Notes under the pieces: generated by a model
Told to the model about the DNA's origin: nothing
The model's input: the letters and a program-made list of their open reading frames with translations, nothing else
The model's database searches: none
Assembly (NCBI GenBank): GCA_958295665.1
Contig: OY282560.1
Coordinates: 29,005,992-29,069,991 of the forward strand
Direction: 5' to 3'
From: Tipula vernalis
Lineage: Eukaryota; Arthropoda; Insecta; Diptera; Tipulidae
Length of the DNA: 64,000 nucleotides
Shown: piece by piece, positions 13,786 through 28,469 of the stretch
How positions within the stretch are numbered: the stretch's first letter is position 1
Layout: each line of letters starts with the position of its first letter
Translations under genes and position numbers: made by a program

Positions 13786-14586
13786 CCGATTCCGATGATT
13801 GATACCTCTATCGATAGGCATTGAGACCTGTAATTGTCATGCCAATGGGCATTTGGATCATTCGAATATTTCTATACATTTTGTAGAAAATTCAATTTTA
13901 TTGAAAATCACCTGGACTATAGACCACAAAATCAGAGCTGCAAAATCAAAAACATGCAATTGTGCTCCGATTCCGATGATTGATACCTCTATCGATAGGC
14001 ATTGAGACCTGTAATTGTCATGCCAATGGGCATTTAAATCATTCAAATATTTCTATACATTTTGTAGAAAATTCAATTTTATTGAAAATCACCTGGACTA
14101 TAGACCACAAAATCAGAGCTACAAAATCGAAAACCTGCAATTGTGCTAATGACAACGGTTATTTGGATCGTTCGAATATTTCCACACAGTTTGTAGAAAA
14201 TTCAATTTTATTGAAAATCACCTGGACTATAGACCACAAAATCAGAGCTACAAAATCGAAAACCTGCAATTGTGCTCCGATTCCGATGATTGATACCTCT
14301 ATCGATAGGCATTGAGACCTGTAATTGTCATGCCAATGGGCATTTGGATCATTCTAATATTTCTACACATTTTGTAGAAAATTCAATTTTATTGAAAATC
14401 ACCTGGACTATAGACCACAAAATCAGAGCTACAAAATCGAAAACCTGCAATTGTGCTAATGACAACGGTTATTTGGGTCGTTCGAATATTTCCACACATT
14501 TTGTAGAAAATTCAATTTTATTGAAAATCACCTGGACTATAGACCACAAAATCAGAGCTACAAAATCAAAAACCTGCAATTGTGCT

Positions 14587-15443
14587 CCGATTCCGATGAT
14601 TGATACCTCTATCGATAGGCATTGAGACCTGTAATTGTCATGCCAACGGGCATTTGGATCATTCGAATATTTCTATACATTTTGTAGAAAATTCAATTTT
14701 ATTGAAAATCACCTGGACTATAGACCACAAAATCAGAGCTACAAAATCGAAAACCTGCAATTGTGCTAATGACAACGGTTATTTGGGTCGTTCGAATATT
14801 TCCACACATTTTGTAGAAAAATGCAATTTTATTGAAAATCACCTGGACTATAGACCACAAAATCAGAGCTACAAAATCAAAAACCTGCAATTGTGCTCCG
14901 ATTCCGATGATTGATACCTCTATCGATAGGCATTGAGACCACCTGTAATTGTCATGCCAATGGGCATTTGGATCATTCGAATATTTCTATACATTTTGTA
15001 GAAAATTCAATTTTATTGAAAATCACCTGGACTATAGACCACAAAATCAGAGCTACAAAATCGAAAACCTGCAATTGTGCTCCGATTCCGATGATTGATA
15101 CCTCTATCGATAGGCATTGAGACCTGTAATTGTCATGCCAATGGGCATTTAAATCATTCGAATATTTCTACACATTTTGTAGAAAATTCAATTTTATTGA
15201 AAATCACCTGGACTATAGACCACAAAATCAGAGCTGCAAAATCAAAAACCTGCAATTGTACTCCGATTCCGATGATTGATACCTTTATCGATAGGCATTG
15301 AGACCTGTAATTGTCATGCCAATGGGCATTTGGATCATTCGAATATTTCTATACATTTTGTAGAAAATTCAATTTTATTGAAAATCACCTGGACTATAGA
15401 CCACAAAATCAGAGCTGCAAAATCAAAAACATGCAATTGTGCT
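14587..15443 (+). repeat. Local duplication, copy 2 (offset 1,657-1,658)
   Basis: Second copy of 12,930-13,785. It contains the same 3-bp ACC insertion near 14,940 and an additional one-base insertion near 14,821 (TAGAAAAATGCAATT). Confidence 0.75.
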
Positions 15444-15753
15444 CCGATTCCGATGATTGATACCTCTATCGATAGGCATTGAGACCTGTAATTGTCATGC
15501 CAATGGGCATTTAAATCATTCAAATATTTCTACACATTTTGTAGAAAATTCAATTTTATTGAAAATCACCTGGACTATAGACCACAAAATCAGAGCTACA
15601 AAATCGAAAACCTGCAATTGTGCTAATGACAACGGTTATTTGGATCGTTCGAATATTTCCACACATTTTGTAGAAAATTCAATTTTATTGAAAATCACCT
15701 GGACTATAGACCACAAAATCAGAGCTACAAAATCGAAAACCTGCAATTGTGCT

Positions 15754-18700
15754 CCGATTCCGATGATTGATACCTCTATCGATAGGCATTGAGACCTGTA
15801 ATTGTCATGCCAATGGGCATTTGGATCATTCTAATATTTCTATACATTTTGTAGAAAATTCAATTTTATTGAAAATCACCTGGACTATAGACCACAAAAT
15901 CAGAGCTGCAAAATCAAAAACCTGCAATTGTACTCCGATTCCGATGATTGATACCTTTATCGATAGGCATTGAGACCTGTAATTGTCATGCCAATGGGCA
16001 TTTGACTCATTTGAATATTTCTATACATTTTGTAGAAAATTCAATTTTATTGAAAATCACCTGGACTATAGACCACAAAATCAGAGCTGCAAAATCAAAA
16101 ACATGCAATTGTGCTCCGATTCCGATGATTGATACCTCTATCGATAGGCATTGAGACCTGTAATTGTCATGCCAATGGGCATTTGGATCATTCGAATATT
16201 TCTATACATTTTGTAGAAAATTCAATTTTATTGAAAATCACCTGGACTATAGACCACAAAATCAGAGCTGCAAAATCAAAAACATGCAATTGTGCTCCGA
16301 TTCCGATGATTGATACCTCTATCGATAGGCATTGAGACCTGTAATTGTCATGCCAATGGGCATTTAAATCATTCAAATATTTCTACACATTTTGTAGAAA
16401 ATTCAATTTTATTGAAAATCACCTGGACTATAGACCACAAAATCAGAGCTACAAAATCGAAAACCTGCAATTGTGCTAATGACAACGGTTATTTGGATCG
16501 TTCGAATATTTCCACACATTTTGTAGAAAATTCAATTTTATTGAAAATCACCTGGACTATAGACCACAAAATCAGAGCTACAAAATCGAAAACCTGCAAT
16601 TGTGCTCCGATTCCGATGATTGATACCTCTATCGATAGGCATTGAGACCTGTAATTGTCATGCCAATGGGCATTTGGATCATTCTAATATTTCTATACAT
16701 TTTGTAGAAAATTCAATTTTATTGAAAATCACCTGGACTATAGACCACAAAATCAGAGCTGCAAAATCAAAAACCTGCAATTGTGCTCCGATTCCGATGA
16801 TTGATACCTCTATCGATAGGCATTGAGACCTGTAATTGTCATGCCAATGGGCATTTGGATCATTCGAATATTTCTATACATTTTGTAGAAAATTCAATTT
16901 TATTGAAAATCACCTGGACTATAGACCACAAAATCAGAGCTGCAAAATCAAAAACATGCAATTGTGCTCCGATTCCGATGATTGATACCTCTATCGATAG
17001 GCATTGAGACCTGTAATTGTCATGCCAATGGGCATTTGGATCGTTCGAATATTTCTATACATTTTGTAGAAAATTCAATTTTATTGAAAATCACCTGGAC
17101 TATAGACCACAAAATCAGAGCTACAAAATCAAAAACCTGCAATTGTGCTAATGACAACGGTTATTTGGATCGTTCGAATATTTCCACACATTTTGTAGAA
17201 AATTCAATTTTATTAAAAATCGCCTGGACTATAGACCACAAAATCAGAGCTACAAAATCAAAAACCTGCAATTGTGCTCCGATTCCGATGATTGATACCT
17301 CTATCAATAGGCATTGAGACCTGTAATTGTCATGCCAATGGGCATTTGGATCATTCGAATATTTCTATACATTTTGTAGAAAATTCAATTTTATTGAAAA
17401 TCACCTGGACTATAGACCACAAAATCAGAGCTACAAAATCGAAAACCTGCAATTGTGCTAATGACAACGGTTATTTGGATCTTTCGAATATTTCCACACA
17501 TTTTGTAGAAAATTCAATTTTATTAAAAATCGCCTGGACTATAGACCACAAAATCAGAGCTACAAAATCAAAAACCTGCAATTGTGCTCCGATTCCGATG
17601 ATTGATACCTCTATCGATAGGCATTGAGACCTGTAATTGTCATGCCAATGGGCATTTGGATCATTCGAATATTTCTATACATTTTGTAGAAAATTCAATT
17701 TTATTGAAAATCACCTGGACTATAGACCACAAAATCAGAGCTACAAAATCGAAAACCTGCAATTGTGCTAATGACAACGGTTATTTGGATCGTTTGAATA
17801 TTTCCACACATTTTGTAGAAAATTCAATTTTATTGAAAATCACCTGGACTATAGACCACAAAATCAGAGCTACAAAATCGAAAACCTGCAATTGTGCTAA
17901 TGACAACGGTTATTTGGGTCGTTCGAATATTTCCACACATTTTGTAGAAAATTCAATTTTATTGAAAATCACCTGGACTATAGACCACAAAATCAGAGCT
18001 ACAAAATCAAAAACCTGCAATTGTGCTCCGATTCCGATGATTGATACCTCTATCGATAGGCATTGAGACCTGTAATTGTCATGCCAATGGGCATTTGGAT
18101 CATTCGAATATTTCTATACATTTTGTAGAAAATTCAATTTTATTGAAAATCACCTGGACTATAGACCACAAAATCAGAGCTACAAAATCGAAAACCTGCA
18201 ATTGTGCTAATGACAACGGTTATTTGGGTCGTTCGAATATTTCCACACATTTTGTAGAAAATTCAATTTTATTGAAAATCACCTGGACTATAGACCACAA
18301 AATCAGAGCTACAAAATCAAAAACCTGCAATTGTGCTCCGATTCCGATGATTGATACCTCTATCGATAGGCATTGAGACCACCTGTAATTGTCATGCCAA
18401 TGGGCATTTGGATCATTCGAATATTTCTATACATTTTGTAGAAAATTCAATTTTATTGAAAATCACCTGGACTATAGACCACAAAATCAGAGCTACAAAA
18501 TCGAAAACCTGCAATTGTGCTCCGATTCCGATGATTGATACCTCTATCGATAGGCATTGAGACCTGTAATTGTCATGCCAATGGGCATTTGGAGCATTCG
18601 AATATTTCTATACATTTTGTAGAAAATTCAATTTTATTGAAAATCACCTGGACTATAGACCACAAAATCAGAGCTGCAAAATCAAAAACCTGCAATTGTG

Positions 18701-19193
18701 CTCCGATTCCGATGATTGATACCTCTATCGATAGGCATTGAGACCTGTAATTGTCATTCCAATGGGCATTTGGATCGTTTGAATATTTCTACATATTTTG
18801 TAGAAAATTCAATTTTATTGAAAATCACCTGGACTATAGACCACAAAATCAGAGCTGCAAAATCAAAAACCTGCAATTGTGCTCCGATTCCGATGATTGA
18901 TACCTCTATCGATAGGCATTGAGACCTGTAATTGTCATGCCAATGGGCATTTGGATCATTCGAATATTTCTATACATTTTGTAGAAAATTCAATTTTATT
19001 GAAAATCACCTGGACTATAGACCACAAAATCAGAGCTACAAAATCGAAAACCTGCAATTGTGCTAATGACAACGGTTATTTGGGTCGTTCGAATATTTCC
19101 ACACATTTTGTAGAAAATTCAATTTTATTGAAAATCACCTGGACTATAGACCACAAAATCAGAGCTACAAAATCGAAAACCTGCAATTGTGCT
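15754..19193 (+). repeat. Tandem 3.44-kb higher-order unit, copy 1
   Basis: The order of A and B units and their private variants (GCATTTGACTC, ATTAAAAATCGCC in B, TATCAATAG, GATCTTTCG, GGAGCATTC, TGTCATTCC) recurs at offset 3,440 and, after one extra A in the second copy, at 3,621. Copies 1 and 2 abut at about 19,193. Confidence 0.85.
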
Positions 19194-22100
19194 CCGATTC
19201 CGATGATTGATACCTCTATCGATAGGCATTGAGACCTGTAATTGTCATGCCAATGGGCATTTGGATCATTCTAATATTTCTATACATTTTGTAGAAAATT
19301 CAATTTTATTGAAAATCACCTGGACTATAGACCACAAAATCAGAGCTGCAAAATCAAAAACCTGCAATTGTACTCCGATTCCGATGATTGATACCTTTAT
19401 CGATAGGCATTGAGACCTGTAATTGTCATGCCAATGGGCATTTGACTCATTCGAATATTTCTATACATTTTGTAGAAAATTCAATTTTATTGAAAATCAC
19501 CTGGACTATAGACCACAAAATCAGAGCTGCAAAATCAAAAACATGCAATTGTGCTCCGATTCCGATGATTGATACCTCTATCGATAGGCATTGAGACCTG
19601 TAATTGTCATGCCAATGGGCATTTGGATCATTCGAATATTTCTATACATTTTGTAGAAAATTCAATTTTATTGAAAATCACCTGGACTATAGACCACAAA
19701 ATCAGAGCTGCAAAATCAAAAACATGCAATTGTGCTCCGATTCCGATGATTGATACCTCTATCGATAGGCATTGAGACCTGTAATTGTCATGCCAATGGG
19801 CATTTAAATCATTCAAATATTTCTACACATTTTGTAGAAAATTCAATTTTATTGAAAATCACCTGGACTATAGACCACAAAATCAGAGCTACAAAATCGA
19901 AAACCTGCAATTGTGCTAATGACAACGGTTATTTGGATCGTTCGAATATTTCCACACATTTTGTAGAAAATTCAATTTTATTGAAAATCACCTGGACTAT
20001 AGACCACAAAATCAGAGCTACAAAATCGAAAACCTGCAATTGTGCTCCGATTCCGATGATTGATACCTCTATCGATAGGCATTGAGACCTGTAATTGTCA
20101 TGCCAATGGGCATTTGGATCATTCTAATATTTCTATACATTTTGTAGAAAATTCAATTTTATTGAAAATCACCTGGACTATAGACCACAAAATCAGAGCT
20201 GCAAAATCAAAAACCTGCAATTGTGCTCCGATTCCGATGATTGATACCTCTATCGATAGGCATTGAGACCTGTAATTGTCATGCCAATGGGCATTTGGAT
20301 CATTCGAATATTTCTATACATTTTGTAGAAAATTCAATTTTATTGAAAATCACCTGGACTATAGACCACAAAATCAGAGCTGCAAAATCAAAAACATGCA
20401 ATTGTGCTCCGATTCCGATGATTGATACCTCTATCGATAGGCATTGAGACCTGTAATTGTCATGCCAATGGGCATTTGGATCGTTCGAATATTTCTATAC
20501 ATTTTGTAGAAAATTCAATTTTATTGAAAATCACCTGGACTATAGACCACAAAATCAGAGCTACAAAATCAAAAACCTGCAATTGTGCTAATGACAACGG
20601 TTATTTGGATCGTTCGAATATTTCCACACATTTTGTAGAAAATTCAATTTTATTAAAAATCGCCTGGACTATAGACCACAAAATCAGAGCTACAAAATCA
20701 AAAACCTGCAATTGTGCTCCGATTCCGATGATTGATACCTCTATCAATAGGCATTGAGACCTGTAATTGTCATGCCAATGGGCATTTGGATCATTCGAAT
20801 ATTTCTATACATTTTGTAGAAAATTCAATTTTATTGAAAATCACCTGGACTATAGACCACAAAATCAGAGCTACAAAATCGAAAACCTGCAATTGTGCTA
20901 ATGACAACGGTTATTTGGATCTTTCGAATATTTCCACACATTTTGTAGAAAATTCAATTTTATTAAAAATCGCCTGGACTATAGACCACAAAATCAGAGC
21001 TACAAAATCAAAAACCTGCAATTGTGCTCCGATTCCGATGATTGATACCTCTATCGATAGGCATTGAGACCTGTAATTGTCATGCCAATGGGCATTTGGA
21101 TCATTCGAATATTTCTATACATTTTGTAGAAAATTCAATTTTATTGAAAATCACCTGGACTATAGACCACAAAATCAGAGCTACAAAATCGAAAACCTGC
21201 AATTGTGCTAATGACAACGGTTATTTGGATCGTTTGAATATTTCTACACATTTTGTAGAAAATTCAATTTTATTGAAAATCACCTGGACTATAGACCACA
21301 AAATCAGAGCTACAAAATCAAAAACCTGCAATTGTGCTCCGATTCCGATGATTGATACCTCTATCGATAGACATTGAGACCTGTAATTGTCATGCCAATG
21401 GGCATTTGGATCATTCGAATATTTCTATACATTTTGTAGAAAATTCAATTTTATTGAAAATCACCTGGACTATAGACCACAAAATCAGAGCTACAAAATC
21501 GAAAACCTGCAATTGTGCTAATGACAACGGTTATTTGGGTCGTTCGAATATTTCCACACATTTTGTAGAAAATTCAATTTTATTGAAAATCACCTGGACT
21601 ATAGACCACAAAATCAGAGCTACAAAATCAAAAACCTGCAATTGTGCTCCGATTCCGATGATTGATACCTCTATCGATAGGCATTGAGACCTGTAATTGT
21701 CATGCCAATGGGCATTTGGATCATTCGAATATTTCTATACATTTTGTAGAAAATTCAATTTTATTGAAAATCACCTGGACTATAGACCACAAAATCAGAG
21801 CTACAAAATCGAAAACCTGCAATTGTGCTAATGACAACGGTTATTTGGGTCGTTCGAATATTTCCACACATTTTGTAGAAAATTCAATTTTATTGAAAAT
21901 CACCTGGACTATAAACCACAAAATCAGAGCTACAAAATCAAAAACCTGCAATTGTGCTCCGATTCCGATGATTGATACCTCTATCGATAGGCATTGAGAC
22001 CACCTGTAATTGTCATGCCAATGGGCATTTGGATCATTCGAATATTTCTATACATTTTGTAGAAAATTCAATTTTATTGAAAATCACCTGGACTATAGAC

Positions 22101-22814
22101 CACAAAATCAGAGCTACAAAATCGAAAACCTGCAATTGTGCTCCGATTCCGATGATTGATACCTCTATCGATAGGCATTGAGACCTGTAATTGTCATGCC
22201 AATGGGCATTTGGAGCATTCGAATATTTCTATACATTTTGTAGAAAATTCAATTTTATTGAAAATCACCTGGACTATAGACCACAAAATCAGAGCTGCAA
22301 AATCAAAAACCTGCAATTGTGCTCCGATTCCGATGATTGATACCTCTATCGATAGGCATTGAGACCTGTAATTGTCATTCCAATGGGCATTTGGATCGTT
22401 TGAATATTTCTACACATTTTGTAGAAAATTCAATTTTATTGAAAATCACCTGGACTATAGACCACAAAATCAGAGCTGCAAAATCAAAAACCTGCAATTG
22501 TGCTCCGATTCCGATGATTGATACCTCTATCGATAGGCATTGAGACCTGTAATTGTCATGCCAATGGGCATTTGGATCATTCGAATATTTCTATACATTT
22601 TGTAGAAAATTCAATTTTATTGAAAATCACCTGGACTATAGACCACAAAATCAGAGCTACAAAATCGAAAACCTGCAATTGTGCTAATGACAACGGTTAT
22701 TTGGGTCGTTCGAATATTTCCACACATTTTGTAGAAAATTCAATTTTATTGAAAATCACCTGGACTATAGACCACAAAATCAGAGCTACAAAATCAAAAA
22801 CCTGCAATTGTGCT
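19194..22814 (+). repeat. Tandem 3.62-kb higher-order unit, copy 2
   Basis: It repeats 15,754-19,193 with an extra 181 bp. Where copy 1 has ABB (from 17,589), copy 2 has AB followed by another AB. All other variant monomers are collinear. The next block starts with an AB unit rather than the A variant that opens copies 1 and 2, so there are two copies, not three. Confidence 0.85.
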
Positions 22815-25800
22815 CCGATTCCGATGATTGATACCTCTATCGATAGGCATTGAGACCTGTAATTGTCATGCCAATGGGCATTTGGATCATTCGAATATTT
22901 CTATACATTTTGTAGAAAATTCAATTTTATTGAAAATCACCTGGACTATAGACCACAAAATCAGAGCTACAAAATCGAAAACCTGCAATTGTGCTAATGA
23001 CAACGGTTATTTGGGTCGTTCGAATATTTCCACACATTTTGTAGAAAATTCAATTTTATTGAAAATCACCTGGACTATAGACCACAAAATCAGAGCTACA
23101 AAATCAAAAACCTGCAATTGTGCTCCGATTCCGATGATTGATACCTCTATCGATAGGCATTGAGACCACCTGTAATTGTCATGCCAATGGGCATTTGGAT
23201 CATTCTAATATTTCTATACATTTTGTAGAAAATTCAATTTTATTGAAAATCACCTGGACTATAGACCACAAAATCAGAGCTACAAAATCGAAAACCTGCA
23301 ATTGTGCTCCGATTCCGATGATTGATACCTCTATCGATAGGCATTGAGACCTGTAATTGTCATGCCAATGGGCATTTGGATCATTCGAATATTTCTATAC
23401 ATTTTGTAGAAAATTCAATTTTATTGAAAATCACCTGGACTATAGACCACAAAATCAGAGCTACAAAATCAAAAACCTGCAATTGTGCTCCGATTCCGAT
23501 GATTGATACCTCTATCGATAGGCATTGAGACCTGTAATTGTCATGCCAATGGGCATTTGGATCATTCGAATATTTCTATACATTTTGTAGAAAATTCAAT
23601 TTTATTGAAAATCACCTGGACTATAGACCACAAAATCAGAGCTACAAAATCGAAAACCTGCAATTGTGCTCCGATTCCGATGATTGATACCTCTATCGAT
23701 AGGCATTGAGACCTGTAATTGTCATGCCAATGGGCATTTGGATCATTCGAATATTTCTATACATTTTGTAGAAAATTCAATTTTATTGAAAATCACCTGG
23801 ACTATAGACCACAAAATCAGAGCTGCAAAATCAAAAACCTGCAATTGTACTCCGATTCCGATGATTGATACCTCTATCGATAGGCATTGAGACCTGTAAT
23901 TGTCATGCCAATGGGCATTTGGATCATTCGAATATTTCTATACATTTTGTAGAAAATTCAATTTTATTGAAAATCACCTGGACTATAGACCACAAAATCA
24001 GAGCTACAAAATCGAAAACCTGCAATTGTGCTCCGATTCCGATGATTGATACCTCTATCGATAGGCATTGACACCTATAATTGTCATGCCAATGGGCATT
24101 TATTTCGTTCGAATATTTCTACACATTTTGTAGAAAATTCAATTTTATTGAAAATCACCTGGACTATAGACCACAAAATCAGAGCTACAAAATCGAAAAC
24201 CTGCAATTGTGCTCCGATTCCGATGATTGATAACTCTATCGATAGACATTGAGACCTGTAATTGTCATGCCAATGGGCATTTGGATCGTTCGAATATTTC
24301 TACACATTTTGTAGAAAATTCAATTTTATTGAAAATCACCTGGACTATAGACCACAAAATCAGAGCTACAAAATCGAAAACCTGCAATTGTGCTCCGATT
24401 CCGATGATTGATACCTCTATCGATAGGCATTGAGACCTGTAATTGTCATGCCAATGGGCATTTGGATCATTCGAATATTTCTATACATTTTGTAGAAAAT
24501 TCAATTTTATTGAAAATCACCTGGACTATAGACCACAAAATCAGAGCTACAAAATCGAAAACCTGCAATTGTGCTCCGATTCCGATGATTGATACCTCTA
24601 TCGATAGGCATTGAGACCTGTAATTGTCATGCCAATGGGCATTTGGATCATTCGAATATTTCTATACATTTTGTAGAAAATTCAATTTTATTGAAAATCA
24701 CCTGGACTATAGACCACAAAATCAGAGCTGCAAAATCAAAAACATGCAATTGTGCTCCGATTACGATGATTGATACCTCTATCGATAGACATTGAGACCT
24801 GTAATTGTCATGCCAATGGGCATTTGGATCATTCGAATATTTCTATACATTTTGTAGAAAATTCAATTTTATTGAAAATCACCTGGACTATAGACCACAA
24901 AATCAGAGCTACAAAATCGAAAACCTGCAATTGTGCTAATGACAACGGTTATTTGGATCGTTCGAATATTTCCACACATTTTGTAGAAAATTCAATTTTA
25001 TTGAAAATCACCTGGACTATAGACCACAAAATCAGAGCTACAAAACCGAAAACCTGCAATTGTGCTCCGATTCCGATGATTGATACCTCTATCGATAGGC
25101 ATTGAGACCTGTAATTGTCATGCCAATGGGCATTTGGATCATTCGAATATTTCTATACATTTTGTAGAAAATTCAATTTTATTGAAAATCACCTGGACTA
25201 TAGACCACAAAATCAGAGCTACAAAATCGAAAACCTGCAATTGTGCTAATGACAACGGTTATTTGGATCGTTCGAATATTTCCACACATTTTGTAGAAAA
25301 TTCAATTTTATTGAAAATCACCTGGACTATAGACCACAAAATCAGAGCTACAAAATCAAAAACCTGCAATTGTGCTCCGATTCCGATGATTGATACCTCT
25401 ATCGATAGGCATTGAGACCTGTAATTGTCATGCCAATGGGCATTTGGATCGTTCGAATATTTCTACACATTTTGTAGAAAATTCAATTTTATTGAAAATC
25501 ACCTGGACTATAGACCACAAAATCAGAGCTACAAAATCGAAAACCTGCAATTCTGCTAATGACAACGGTTATTTGAATAGTTCGAATATTTCCACACATT
25601 TTGTAGAAAATTCAATTTTATTGAAAATCACCTGGACTATAGACCACAAAATCAGAGCTACAAAATCAAAAACCTGCAATTGTGCTAATGACAACGGTTA
25701 TTTGGATCGTTCGAATATTTCCACACATTTTGTAGAAAATTCAATTTTATTGAAAATCACCTGGACTATAGACCACAAAATCAGAGCTACAAAATCAAAA

Positions 25801-26977
25801 ACCTGCAATTGTGCTCCGATTCCGATGATTGATACCTCTATCGATAGGCATTGAGACCTGTAATTGTCATGCCAATGGGCATTTGGATCGTTCGAATATT
25901 TCTACACATTTTGTAGAAAATTCAATTTTATTGAAAATCACCTGGACTATAGACCACAAAATCAGAGCTACAAAATCAAAAACCTGCAATTGTGCTCCGA
26001 TTCCGATGATTGATACCTCTATCGATAGGCATTGAGACCTGTAATTGTCATGCCAATGGGCATTTGGATCGTTCGAATATTTCTACACATTTTGTAGAAA
26101 ATTCAATTTTATTGAAAATCACCTGGACTATAGACCACAAAATCAGAGCTACAAAATCGAAAACCTGCAATTGTGCTAATGACAACGGTTATTTGGATCG
26201 TTCGAATATTTCCACACATTTTGTAGAAAATTCAATTTTATTGAAAATCACCTGGACTATAGACCACAAAATCAGAGCTACAAAATCAAAAACCTGCAAT
26301 TGTGCTCCGATTCCGATGATTGATACCTCTATCGATAGGCATTGAGACCTGTAATTGTCATGCCAATGGGCATTTGGATCATTCGAATATTTCTACACAT
26401 TTTGTAGAAAATTCAATTTTATTGAAAATCACCTGGACTATAGACACAAAATCAGAGCTACAAAATCGAAAACCTGCAATTGTGCTAATGACAACGGTTA
26501 TTTGGATCGTTCGAATATTTCCACACATTTTGTAGAAAATTCAATTTTATTGAAAATCACCTGGACTATAGACCACAAAATCAGAGCTACAAAATCGAAA
26601 ACCTGCAATTGTGCTCCGATTCCGATGATTGATACCTCTATCGATAGGCATTGAGACCTGTAATTGTCATGCTAATGGGCATTTGGATCATTCGAATATT
26701 TCCATACATTTTGTAGAAAATTCAATTTTATTGAAAATCACCTGGACTATAGACCACAAAATCAGAGCTACAAAATCGAAAACCTGCAATTGTGCTCCGA
26801 TTCCGATGATTGATACCTCTATCGATAGACATTGAGACCTGTAATTGTCATGCCAATGGGCATTTGGATCATTCGAATATTTCTACACATTTTGTAGAAA
26901 ATTCAATTTTATTGAAAATCACCTGGACTATAGACCACAAAATCAGAGCTACAAAATCGAAAACCTGCAATTGTGCT

Positions 26978-27493
26978 AATGACAACGGTTATTTGGATCG
27001 TTCGAATATTTCCACACATTTTGTAGAAAATTTAATTTTATTGAAAATCACCTGGACTATAGACCACAAAATCAGAGCTACAAAATCGAAAACCTGCAAT
27101 TCTGCTAATGACAACGGTTATTTGAATCGTTCGAATATTTCCACACATTTTGTAGAAAATTCAATTTTATTGAAAATCACCTGGACTATAGACCACAAAA
27201 TCAGAGCTACAAAATCGAAAACCTGCAATTGTGCTAATGACAACGGTTATTTGGATCGTTCGAATATTTCCACACATTTTGTAGAAAATTCAATTTTATT
27301 GAAAATCACCTGGACTATAGACCACAAAATCAGAGCTACAAAATCGAAAACCTGCAATTCTGCTAATGACAACGGTTATTTGAATCGTTCGAATATTTCC
27401 ACACATTTTGTAGAAAATTCAATTTTATTGAAAATCACCTGGACTATAGACCACAAAATCAGAGCTACAAAATCGAAAACCTGCAATTGTGCT
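26978..27493 (+). repeat. Run of four consecutive B monomers
   Basis: This is the longest run of 129-bp units in the window. Two variants alternate: B with TGCAATTGTGCTAATGAC and B with TGCAATTCTGCTAATGAC plus GGTTATTTGAATCG. The alternation suggests duplication of a BB pair. Because 129 is a multiple of three it keeps a 240-codon frame open, which I read as arithmetic and not coding. Confidence 0.85.
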
Positions 27494-28469
27494 CCGATTC
27501 CGATGATTGATACCTCTATCGATAGACATTGAGACCTGTAATTGTCATGCCAATGGGCATTTGGATCGTTCGAATATTTCTACACATTTTGTAGAAAATT
27601 CAATTTTATTGAAAATCACATGGACTATAGACCACAAAATCAGAGCTACAAACTCGAAAACCTGCAATTGTGACAACGGTTATTTGGTTCGTTCGAATAT
27701 TTACACACATTTTGTAGAAAATTCAATTTTATTGAAAATCACCTGGACTATAGACCACAAAATCAGAGCTACAAAATCGAAAACCTGCAATTGTGCTCCG
27801 ATTCCGATGATTGATACCTCTATCGATAGGCATTGAGACCTGTAATTGTCATGCCAATGGACATTTGGATCATTCGAATATTACTATACATTTTGTAGAA
27901 AATTCAATTTTATTGAAAATCACCTGGACTATAGACCATAAAATCAGAGCTACAAAATCAAAAACCTGCAATTGTGCTCCGATTCCGATGATTGATACCT
28001 CTATCGATAGGCATTGAGACCTGTAATTGTCATGCCAATTGGCATTTGGATCGTTCGAATATTTCTACACATTTTGTAGAAAATTTAATTTTATTGAAAA
28101 TCACATGGACTATAGACCACAAAATCAGAGCTACAAAATCGAAAATCTGCAACTGTGCTCATGACAACGGTTATTTGGATCGTTCGAATATTTCCATACA
28201 TTTTGTAGAAAATTCAATTTTATTGAAAATCACCTGGACTATAGACCACAAAATCAGAGCTACAAAATCGAAAACCTGCAATTGTGCCCCGATTCCGATG
28301 ATTGATACCTCTATCGATAGGCATTGAGACCTGTAATTGTCATGCCAATGGGAATTTCGTTGGTTCAAGTATTTCTACACATTTTGTAGAAAATTCAATT
28401 TTATTGAAAATCACCTGGACTATAGACCACAAAATCAGAGCTACAAAATCGAAAACCTGCAATTGTGCT

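Noticed and set aside
26810..27532. 240-codon frame as a repetitive protein gene with 43-residue repeats
   Set aside because: The length is explained by four consecutive 129-bp units. Flanking frames use the same DNA with different numbers of B units, and no ATG, signal or gene structure is present.
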